Shown in pieces: positions 1 through 5,055 of a stretch of 5,055 nucleotides of DNA. Source of the stretch: Bacteroidota bacterium (GTDB lineage: Bacteria > Bacteroidota > Bacteroidia > Bacteroidales > B39-G9). Numbering within the stretch: the stretch's first letter is position 1; each line of letters begins with the position of its first letter. The stretch covers positions 1 to 5,055 of the forward strand of contig JAUVJB010000219.1 of the NCBI GenBank assembly GCA_030592465.1, in the 5' to 3' direction. The notes below the pieces were generated by a model, which was given only the letters and a program-made list of their open reading frames with translations, was not told the DNA's origin and made no database searches. A program made the position numbers and the translations under genes.

Positions 1-156
1 ACTAGAGAAGAGGTTGCGAATTTAGTCGGCACTGCAACAGAGTCTGTAATTCGTCTTTTGTCAGAGTTTAAATCGGAAAAAATAATTGAACTTGATGGGA
101 GACGAATAAGAATTCTTGATGAGAAAAAAATAATAAAGATTGGGAATGTTTATTAA
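1..156 (+). CDS. Crp/Fnr-family transcriptional regulator, C-terminal fragment
   Basis: Reading frame 1 is open from the first base to a TAA at 154-156 and gives 51 residues, the end of a longer protein whose start lies left of the window. The stretch beginning TREEVANLVGTATESVIRLL resembles the winged helix-turn-helix of Crp/Fnr regulators: first helix TREEVANLVG, recognition helix around TATESVIRLLSEFKSEKII, then a short wing (ELDGRRIRILD). The Glu and Arg spaced as in the family's RExxxR-like DNA-contact segment are kept. The effector domain is missing, so it cannot be said whether it binds a cyclic nucleotide, a 4Fe-4S cluster, haem or nothing. It is convergent with the suf block, with 4 bases between the stop codons. 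A role in controlling suf is possible but not shown by position. The family call is good; the specific function is unknown. Confidence 0.8.
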   Translation, partial: TREEVANLVGTATESVIRLLSEFKSEKIIELDGRRIRILDEKKIIKIGNVY

Positions 157-160
157 AAAT

Positions 161-481
161 TTATAAAAACCCCAATTCAAGTTGAGCCTCTTCGCTCATC
201 ATATCTTTATTCCATGCAGGTTCAAAAACCAAATTTACATAAACGCCTTTAACCTGTGGAATGTTTAAAACACTCTCGTTTACCATTGAAATAATTTGAG
301 TTGAAGCCGGACAGTTAGGTGCTGTTAATGTCATCTCAATTTCAACATTATAGTCATCGTCAATTTCTATTTTATATATCAAGCCTAATTCATAAATATT
401 AACAGGAATTTCAGGGTCAAAAACCTGTTTTAGTGCATTAATAATTTCTGTTTCAAGTTCTGTGTGTTTTTTATTTTCCAT
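161..481 (-). CDS. sufT: SufT-like DUF59 (MIP18 family) Fe-S maturation factor
   Basis: A 106-residue protein that is nearly all one MIP18/DUF59 domain. Seen: the opening helix and DPEIPVNIYELGLIY signature at about residues 22-36, the conserved TLTAPNCP segment with Cys57 at 51-58, and a closing VFEPAWNKDMMSEEAQLELGF segment at about 85-105 typical of the stand-alone bacterial members. The length matches the short SufT class. Known of the family: SufT and its eukaryotic relative CIAO2/MIP18 help deliver Fe-S clusters to client proteins, while PaaD is a relative working on phenylacetyl-CoA epoxidase. Placement in a suf block argues for SufT rather than PaaD. The ATG at 481 lies 11 bases after the lipoprotein gene's stop, preceded by an A/G-rich leader (AGAAAAAGAAA) without a clear Shine-Dalgarno motif. 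It is the last gene of the block, and I see no hairpin terminator after it. Confidence 0.88.
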   Translation of the reverse strand: MENKKHTELETEIINALKQVFDPEIPVNIYELGLIYKIEIDDDYNVEIEMTLTAPNCPASTQIISMVNESVLNIPQVKGVYVNLVFEPAWNKDMMSEEAQLELGFL

Positions 482-492
482 GATTTCTTTTT

Positions 493-1023
493 CTACAAAG
501 GGTCGGCAGTAATTTTAAATTTCATATTTATTTTAACTGTAACATCTTGCGTAAGAGCCTCTTGTGTAACAACCTTCGTTCTTAATTTAAATGATTCTGC
601 TTTAATGTATTCATCTAATTTCTTGTCTGTTGTAGTTAACTCAATACTTTTAGCATCACTATCTATATCTTCTTTATAAGCAAGCTCAACTTCGTCATCC
701 GAATTCGTTGAAATATAAATATGAAAAGATTTTAGGAAACTAAAAGTTATATCGCTTGGCGAAGTAATTGTAAGTTTCAATTCGTCTAACGAAATGTCTT
801 TAACCAAATTGGCAACAGTATTGTTGTTTTTAAATTCGTTGTCAGAATTTGTAGTAATATCAGGTGTTGTTATCTCAAAAGGAAAATTAATACCGGTGTT
901 GTTTTCAATGGTTATTTCTGTTTCTAATGGAATATAAAAAGTTAAAAGATTATCAAGTTTTTTGCACGAAGATGCAATTACTGCTACTGTCAATAAAATA
1001 ATTGGTAAAATCTTTGTTTTCAT
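493..1023 (-). CDS. Predicted lipoprotein of unknown function
   Basis: A 176-residue protein that I cannot assign to a characterised family. The N-terminus is a clear lipoprotein signal: Lys2 and Lys4, a hydrophobic stretch ILPIILLTVAVIA (5-17), then the lipobox ASSC with Cys20 as the predicted lipidated residue, followed by KKLDN. The rest has no further membrane segment. It alternates hydrophobic and polar residues, is rich in Thr, Ser, Asn and Asp, and looks mostly beta-stranded (for example LETEITIENNTGINFPFEIT and DVTVKINMKFKIT), suggesting a small envelope-anchored beta-sandwich. No cysteines other than 20 are present, so it does not look like an Fe-S or thiol protein. It sits 63 bases after sufE and 11 bases before sufT on the same strand, so it may be co-transcribed. 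A direct role in cytosolic cluster assembly is unlikely because the product should be exported. Start chosen for the signal peptide. Confidence 0.82.
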   Translation of the reverse strand: MKTKILPIILLTVAVIASSCKKLDNLLTFYIPLETEITIENNTGINFPFEITTPDITTNSDNEFKNNNTVANLVKDISLDELKLTITSPSDITFSFLKSFHIYISTNSDDEVELAYKEDIDSDAKSIELTTTDKKLDEYIKAESFKLRTKVVTQEALTQDVTVKINMKFKITADPL

Positions 1024-1066
1024 TTTTTCTAATTTTTAAGTTATTATTGTTATATATTATATTGAG

Positions 1067-1103
1067 ACCTACCATGTTTTTTATTATCACAAACATGGCA
1101 GGT
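1067..1103. terminator. Hairpin at the 3' end of sufE, possible terminator or mRNA 3'-end element
   Basis: Arms 1067-1079 and 1091-1103 are complementary over 13 positions around an 11-base loop. One internal position is a G-U wobble in the minus-strand transcript and an A-C mismatch in a plus-strand transcript, so the fold is better in suf mRNA. The right arm and part of the loop lie inside the last codons and stop of sufE. After the hairpin the minus strand continues CTCAATATAAT with no U-run, so it is not a standard intrinsic terminator for suf. On the plus strand it leads into six Ts (1103-1108), the usual terminator shape but with the mismatched stem. A partial terminator, an RNA-stabilising 3' structure, or a bidirectional element are all possible. 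Confidence 0.42.
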
Positions 1104-1518
1104 TTTTTGTCTTATAGGCTATTGCATAAAGTTTCATTTGTTTTACCATTGATAATAATCCGTTTGAACGTGTAGGCGACAAATTTTCTTTTAAACCAAT
1201 TTCGTTAATAAAGTGTAAATCAGCATCAATAATTTCTTGAGGAGTGCTGTTTGACAAAACACGAACAAGTAAAGCAATAATTCCTTTGGTTATTATTGCA
1301 TCGCTGTCAGCAGTAAAATAAATTTTCCCGTCATCAAAATCTGCATGTAGCCATACTTTTGATTGACATCCGTTTATTAAATTTTCGTCTTTTTTAGCAT
1401 CATCATTAATAATTGGCAAATCTTTACTTAATTCAATAAGATAGGAATATTTATCCATCCAATCGTCATATATCTCAAATTCTTCAATTATCTCTTGTTG
1501 TCTGTTTTTAATTGTCAT
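1087..1518 (-). CDS. sufE: SufE sulfur acceptor protein
   Basis: SufE takes the persulfide sulfur from SufS and carries it to the SufBCD scaffold in the cytosol. The 143-residue product has the usual family length. The catalytic motif NGCQSKVW places the acceptor cysteine at Cys51, the same number as in the E. coli protein as I recall it. The N-terminal helical part (about 8-33) carries the IEEFEIYDDWMDKYSYLIEL pattern typical of SufE, and the SPTRSNGL segment (114-121) before the last helix is also characteristic. A second cysteine, Cys142, sits next to the C-terminus and is not a known catalytic position. The ATG at 1518 is 15 bases after the sufS stop and directly follows a run of six As, with no Shine-Dalgarno. 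Being a true SufE, rather than the zinc-containing SufU, it defines the type of sulfur relay used here. Confidence 0.96.
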   Translation of the reverse strand: MTIKNRQQEIIEEFEIYDDWMDKYSYLIELSKDLPIINDDAKKDENLINGCQSKVWLHADFDDGKIYFTADSDAIITKGIIALLVRVLSNSTPQEIIDADLHFINEIGLKENLSPTRSNGLLSMVKQMKLYAIAYKTKNLPCL

Positions 1519-1533
1519 TTTTTTGATAAAGAT

Positions 1534-2757
1534 TTAAGAATTAAACATTTTAACAACTTTTAATAATCCTTCATATAAAATATCAATTTCTTCAGTAGTA
1601 TTATAAAAAGCAAAAGAAGCACGAACTGTGCCCGGAATATTAAAGTGGTCCATAACCGGTTGAGTGCAGTGATGTCCTGTTCTAACAGCAATGCCGAGTT
1701 TGTCAAGAATCATACCAGCGTCATAAGGATGTATCCCGTTTATTAGGAAAGAGATGACACTTGTCTTGTTTTTTGCATTACCATAAATTGTGAGATTTTC
1801 AATTTGAGATATTTTTTTTGTGCCATAGTCTAAAAGTTCTTTTTCGTGCTTGGCAATGTTTTCAATCCCAATTGAATTTACATACTCAAGAGCTTTCCCA
1901 AAGGCAATGTTTCCGACATAATTTGGAGTGCCTGCTTCAAATTTGAAAGGAAGTTCGTTATAAGTTGTGTTTTCAAATGTAACAATATCAATCATGTCAC
2001 CACCGCCTTGATAAGGAGGCATTTGCTCGAGCCATTTTTCTTTTCCGTAAAGAACGCCTGTACCGGTAGGTGCAAAAATTTTATGTCCTGAAAAAGCATA
2101 AAAATCACAATCTAATTCTTTAACATCAACTTCTTGATGCTGAACACCTTGAGCACCATCAATAAAAACAGGAATGTTATGTGAATGTGCAAGCTCGATT
2201 ATTTTTTTTATTGGATTTATTGTTCCTAATGAATTCGAAACATGATTTAATGTAATTAATTTTGTTTTTTTTGATATGAGAGTTTCTAAATTTTCAATAA
2301 TTAGCTCACCTTTATCGTTAAATGGCAGAACCTTAATTTTTGCTTGTTTACGTTCGCATAACAATTGCCAAGGCACAATGTTTGAATGGTGTTCGAGTTC
2401 AGAAATAATTATTTCATCATCTTTAGTTATAAATCTATCACCAAATGATGAAGCAACTAAATTTATTGATTCTGTTGTGCCGTGTGTGAAGATTATTTCG
2501 TGTGAATGATTTGCATTGATGAAATTTTTAACAATATTTCGTGCATTCTCATTTGCTTCTGTACATTTTGCACTCATAAAATGTACGCCACGATGAACGT
2601 TAGCATTATATTTTTGATAAAACTCAGTTATTTTGTCAATAACACATTGCGGTTTTTGAGTTGTTGCTGCATTGTCAAAATAAACAAGCGGTTTACCATA
2701 AACTTGTTGACTAAGAATTTGAAAATCGTTGCGAATTTTTTTAATATCAAAGTCCAT
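1534..2757 (-). CDS. sufS: SufS cysteine desulfurase (PLP-dependent, class II)
   Basis: SufS removes sulfur from L-cysteine, giving alanine and an enzyme-bound persulfide that is passed to SufE. The 407-residue length is typical. Visible landmarks: FDNAATTQKP (27-36), the THGTTESINL cofactor-phosphate region (91-100), LEHHSN with His123 stacking on PLP, the VFIDGAQG aspartate Asp200 and Gln203, SGHK with Lys226 as the PLP Schiff-base lysine, the short extended lobe RTGHHCTQP with catalytic Cys364, and Arg379 for substrate carboxylate binding. These numbers match the E. coli SufS positions as I recall them, so the protein aligns almost without gaps. The short active-site loop places it in group II (SufS/CsdA) rather than IscS/NifS. 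Its ATG lies only 4 bases after the sufD stop, and sufE follows after 15 bases, supporting translational coupling and one transcript. CsdA-type identity is the only real alternative, made unlikely by context. Confidence 0.97.
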   Translation of the reverse strand: MDFDIKKIRNDFQILSQQVYGKPLVYFDNAATTQKPQCVIDKITEFYQKYNANVHRGVHFMSAKCTEANENARNIVKNFINANHSHEIIFTHGTTESINLVASSFGDRFITKDDEIIISELEHHSNIVPWQLLCERKQAKIKVLPFNDKGELIIENLETLISKKTKLITLNHVSNSLGTINPIKKIIELAHSHNIPVFIDGAQGVQHQEVDVKELDCDFYAFSGHKIFAPTGTGVLYGKEKWLEQMPPYQGGGDMIDIVTFENTTYNELPFKFEAGTPNYVGNIAFGKALEYVNSIGIENIAKHEKELLDYGTKKISQIENLTIYGNAKNKTSVISFLINGIHPYDAGMILDKLGIAVRTGHHCTQPVMDHFNIPGTVRASFAFYNTTEEIDILYEGLLKVVKMFNS

Positions 2758-2761
2758 TTTA

Positions 2762-4129
2762 TTATTTTTTAATTACATTATAATTACAAAAATCACATTT
2801 TGAAAACTCTCCTCTTAACCGGCTTTCAACCAAATCATTTAATTGAGCATCTAACGAATCAACACGAATTTTTTTTAATATTTCGTGAGCAAATGCAAAC
2901 ATAAGCATCATTCTTGCTTCTTTTTCATTAATACCCCTTGCACGCAAATAAAATAAAGCATCTTCGTCAATTTGCCCGATGGTTGCCCCGTGGCTGCATT
3001 TTACATCGTCTGCATAAATTTCCAGTTGAGGCTTGGTATTCATTTCAGCAGTATCGGTCAGCAAAATATTCTTATTCGATTGAAGTGCTTGTGTTTTTTG
3101 TGCATCAGGTCGAACAATTATTTTGCCGTTAAATCCTCCTGTTGAGTTATCGTCAAGAATGCCTTTATATAATTCGTTACTATTACAATTTGGTTTTGCG
3201 TGATCGATAAAAGTATAATTATCAATATGTTGATTTCTGTCAGCTAAAAATAATCCGTAAACATTACTTTCGCAACCTTGGTCATCAAGCAAAATAGAAA
3301 TATTGTTTCTTATTAATTTTCCGTGAAGCGAAAGCGTGTTTGTCAACACATTACTGTTTTTTTTCTGTCGAATATAAACAGAGCTTAATTGTGTTGTAAG
3401 GTTATGTTGGTTTTGGATATTATAATAATCAAAAAGTGCATTTTCACCAACGCAAACCTCTGTAACAGCGTTGGTTAAAAAACGACAAGGACTTAAGGCA
3501 TGATCGCATATTATTAATTTTGCACTGCTGTTTTCATCAAGCACAACAAGGTTTCGCTGTGTTACCATAAGGTCTTGTTCAGACCTTAACAAATTAATAA
3601 CCTGAATAGGTTTGTCAATAACTATATTTTTGGGAACATAAAGGAAAAATCCGTCTTGTGCAAATGCTGTGTTTAAAGCAACTATACTGTCATCGTTCGA
3701 TTTTGCATGTTTTGAATAATATTTTGCAAATAATTCGGGATGTTCTTTTGAAGCCTCTTTTAAACTTTGCAAAATAACACCTTTCGGTAAATTATTAAAA
3801 GGTAGGTTGTGCTGATAAAACCAGCCGTTTGAAAACAAAACAGTATATGTGTCTAAGTTTGGAACTTGACATTGAAAAGCCTGATTTAATTCAATATTAA
3901 AATTTTGAGGTGTAAAAAATTTTTTATAACCATTTTGAAAAACGGGAGCAAGATCGGTGTATTTATAATTTTCATTTTTTGTTGTTGGGATACCTGTTTT
4001 TATAAAATATTCAATAGCAATTTTTCTTTCCTCATTAATAAAATCAGATGAACCTTTAAACAATTCATTAATATTGTTTTGATAAAGTGCTGCTAATTTA
4101 TCTGTTATTTTATTAGGTTCGTTACTCAT
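2762..4129 (-). CDS. sufD: SufD subunit of the SufBC2D Fe-S scaffold complex
   Basis: SufD pairs with SufB and two SufC ATPases to form the cytosolic scaffold on which clusters are assembled; it is linked to iron acquisition and complex stability. The 455-residue product has the SufD-type N-terminal helical region with NENYKYTDL (52-60), a motif that separates SufD from SufB, then a long right-handed beta-helix core (about 160-370), and the C-terminal SufC-binding helices. The strongest signature is VKCSHGATIGQIDEDALFYL starting near residue 376, with Cys378 and His380; the histidine corresponds to the E. coli SufD His360 implicated in cluster formation. Unusually, the tail ends CDFCNYNVIKK, giving a CxxC pair (Cys445, Cys448) only seven residues from the end. 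Start ATG at 4129 is 11 bases after the sufC stop with no Shine-Dalgarno. The gene is intact and the call is firm. Confidence 0.96.
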   Translation of the reverse strand: MSNEPNKITDKLAALYQNNINELFKGSSDFINEERKIAIEYFIKTGIPTTKNENYKYTDLAPVFQNGYKKFFTPQNFNIELNQAFQCQVPNLDTYTVLFSNGWFYQHNLPFNNLPKGVILQSLKEASKEHPELFAKYYSKHAKSNDDSIVALNTAFAQDGFFLYVPKNIVIDKPIQVINLLRSEQDLMVTQRNLVVLDENSSAKLIICDHALSPCRFLTNAVTEVCVGENALFDYYNIQNQHNLTTQLSSVYIRQKKNSNVLTNTLSLHGKLIRNNISILLDDQGCESNVYGLFLADRNQHIDNYTFIDHAKPNCNSNELYKGILDDNSTGGFNGKIIVRPDAQKTQALQSNKNILLTDTAEMNTKPQLEIYADDVKCSHGATIGQIDEDALFYLRARGINEKEARMMLMFAFAHEILKKIRVDSLDAQLNDLVESRLRGEFSKCDFCNYNVIKK

Positions 4130-4140
4130 GATAAATTTTG

Positions 4141-4890
4141 TTAATAATTGCCATTTTTAATCCATTCGTATCCTTTGTCTTCAAGCACAAGAGCAAGCTC
4201 TTTGCCTCCTGTTTTAACTATTTTACCATCATAAAGAATATGAACAACATCAGGAACAATATAGTCGAGCAAACGTTGATAATGAGTAATAACAATAGTT
4301 GAATTGTCGCGGTTTTTTAATTTATTAACACCATTTGCCACAACTCTGAGTGCGTCTATGTCTAATCCGGAGTCTGTTTCGTCAAGAATGGCTAATTTTG
4401 GTTCTAACATTGCCATTTGAAAAATTTCATTTTTCTTTTTTTCACCACCGGAAAACCCTTCATTAACAGAGCGATTGGTAAGACGGGAATCTATTTCAAC
4501 GAGTTTCTTTTTATCACGCATTAATTTTAAAAAGTCCTGTGCTGATAAAGGTTCTGTGTCGTTATATTTGCGATGTTCATTAACGGCAGTTCGCATAAAA
4601 TTAACCATGCTTACTCCGGGTATTTCAATTGGATATTGAAAACTCAAGAACAATCCTTGTTTAGCTCTTTCTTCAGGATTAAGTTCAAATATATTTTTAC
4701 CCATAAAAATTATTTCTCCTTCAGTAACTTGAAAAATCTCTCTCCCTGCTAATACCGAAGCAAGAGTGCTTTTGCCTGAACCGTTGGGACCCATTATTGC
4801 ATGTACTTCACCGGGTTTTACTTCAAGGTTTATTCCTTTTAATATTTCTTTTCCATCAATTGAGGCATGTAAATTTTTTATACTTAACAT
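4141..4890 (-). CDS. sufC: SufC ABC-type ATPase of the Fe-S scaffold complex
   Basis: SufC is the ATPase of the SufBC2D complex: ATP-driven dimerisation reshapes SufB and SufD during cluster assembly. It is soluble and not a transporter subunit. The 249-residue length is normal. Seen in order: Walker A GPNGSGKST (34-42, Lys40), Q-loop SFQYP with Gln85, the ABC signature FSGGEKKK (146-153), which in its GGEKKKNEI form is characteristic of SufC rather than of transporters, Walker B AILDETDSGLD (167-177) with Glu171 as catalytic glutamate, and the H-loop ITHY with His203. Start ATG at 4890 fits the family N-terminus MLSIKNLHA and follows a leader with nine consecutive As. It is the first gene visible in the block; sufB is expected upstream but is outside the window. 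sufD follows after 11 bases. Confidence 0.97.
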   Translation of the reverse strand: MLSIKNLHASIDGKEILKGINLEVKPGEVHAIMGPNGSGKSTLASVLAGREIFQVTEGEIIFMGKNIFELNPEERAKQGLFLSFQYPIEIPGVSMVNFMRTAVNEHRKYNDTEPLSAQDFLKLMRDKKKLVEIDSRLTNRSVNEGFSGGEKKKNEIFQMAMLEPKLAILDETDSGLDIDALRVVANGVNKLKNRDNSTIVITHYQRLLDYIVPDVVHILYDGKIVKTGGKELALVLEDKGYEWIKNGNY

Positions 4891-4906
4891 GTTTGTTTTT
4901 TTTTAA
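4891..4906 (-). promoter_or_regulatory. A-rich translation leader of sufC, no Shine-Dalgarno
   Basis: Read on the minus strand, the bases just before the sufC ATG contain nine As followed by CAAAC, with A at -2 and -3. There is no GGAGG-like motif. Bacteroidota commonly initiate translation from A-rich, unstructured leaders without anti-Shine-Dalgarno pairing, and this fits. The same pattern occurs before sufE (six As), the lipoprotein gene and sufS. That it acts as the initiation signal is inference. Confidence 0.5.
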
Positions 4907-4954
4907 TTGATAATCTTTCGTTTCTATTTAGTGTTTGCACGAAAACGCCCATAT

Positions 4955-5045
4955 TGTCATTTCGACTAAAAGGAGAAATCTCATAACATAGTGTATATAA
5001 GTTGAATGAGATTTCTTCTCCGCCAGCTGGCGGATCGAAATGACA
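4955..5045. repeat. Nested inverted-repeat intergenic element, REP/MITE-like
   Basis: The ends TGTCATTTCGA (4955-4965) and TCGAAATGACA (5035-5045) are perfect 11-base inverted repeats bounding 91 bases. Inside, AGAAATCTCAT (4974-4984) pairs perfectly with ATGAGATTTCT (5006-5016) around a 21-base loop, so outer and inner stems are nested. A third palindrome lies between the inner right arm and the outer right arm. There is no coding potential. From memory, closely similar 'TCATTTCGAC...GGAGAAATCTC' elements occur in many copies between genes in Bacteroidota; that copy number cannot be checked here. It lies 64 bases upstream of sufC, between it and whatever gene precedes it. It could be a non-autonomous mobile repeat or an RNA structure in the suf leader or intercistronic region. 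Confidence 0.75.
5019..5034. repeat. Perfect 16-base GC-rich palindrome within the repeat
   Basis: TCCGCCAGCTGGCGGA reads identically on both strands. It is strikingly GC-rich (12 of 16 bases) against the AT-rich surroundings and interrupts the right half of the larger inverted repeat, with no counterpart in the left half. It could be a cruciform or hairpin tip, a protein-binding site, or a module inserted into the repeat. No U-run follows on either strand, so it does not look like an intrinsic terminator. Confidence 0.7.
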
Positions 5046-5055
5046 GCACAACTAA

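Noticed and set aside
157..160. A shared terminator between the convergent regulator and sufT
   Set aside because: The gap is only 4 bases, and the flanking AT-rich sequence does not form a convincing GC stem.
464..679. A plus-strand open frame of 71 codons opposite the lipoprotein gene
   Set aside because: It lies antisense to a gene with a convincing signal peptide and has no recognisable domain; its hydrophobic look comes from the reverse of AT-rich coding sequence.
1056..1061. TATAAT on the minus strand upstream of the lipoprotein gene as a -10 box
   Set aside because: It sits in an alternating AT run where it is expected by chance, has no matching -35, and Bacteroidota housekeeping promoters use a different -7 consensus (TAnnTTTG), which I do not find here.
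2276..2772. Two plus-strand open frames opposite sufS
   Set aside because: Both are fully antisense to a strongly conserved sufS frame and show no family features.
2938..3132. A plus-strand open frame of 64 codons opposite sufD
   Set aside because: It is antisense to the most conserved part of SufD (the CSHGAT region), with no independent support.
4907..4954. A promoter for sufC between the repeat and the start codon
   Set aside because: I could not find a TAnnTTTG -7 motif with a suitably spaced TTG-type -33 box, and sufC may be transcribed from a promoter upstream of sufB.

Overview
The window holds most of a SUF-type iron-sulfur cluster assembly operon from a low-GC bacterium, most likely a member of Bacteroidota. 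Several things point there. The sequence is AT-rich throughout, and the start codons are preceded by A-rich leaders rather than Shine-Dalgarno motifs. The gene order sufC-sufD-sufS-sufE with a DUF59 (SufT-type) gene is common in that phylum. An intergenic inverted repeat of the 'TGTCATTTCGA...' type also resembles repeats I associate with Bacteroidota genomes. No genus can be named from the sequence alone.

Layout: on the + strand, 1-156 is the C-terminal tail of a Crp/Fnr-type regulator cut by the window edge. It converges on the minus-strand block with only 4 bases between the two stop codons. All other genes are on the minus strand and are transcribed from right to left: sufC (4890-4141), sufD (4129-2762), sufS (2757-1534), sufE (1518-1087), a small predicted lipoprotein of unknown function (1023-493) and a sufT-like DUF59 gene (481-161). 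Gaps from sufC to sufE are 11, 4 and 15 bases, as expected for one transcript. A 63-base gap with a hairpin separates sufE from the lipoprotein gene, and 11 bases separate that gene from sufT. Upstream of sufC, 4891-5055 contains no gene but carries a nested inverted repeat (4955-5045) with a perfect 16-base palindrome.

Function: SufS takes sulfur from cysteine as a persulfide, SufE carries it, SufC and SufD belong to the SufBC2D scaffold on which the cluster is built, and SufT is an accessory maturation factor. SufB, the main scaffold subunit, is not in the window; it would be expected just beyond the right edge, on the far side of the repeat. The catalytic residues of SufS, SufE and SufC are all present, so the pathway looks functional. 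The core region is ordinary. The less explained parts are the lipoprotein gene inside the block, the hairpin after sufE, the repeat upstream of sufC and a C-terminal CxxC in SufD. I see no sign of an unknown multi-gene system.
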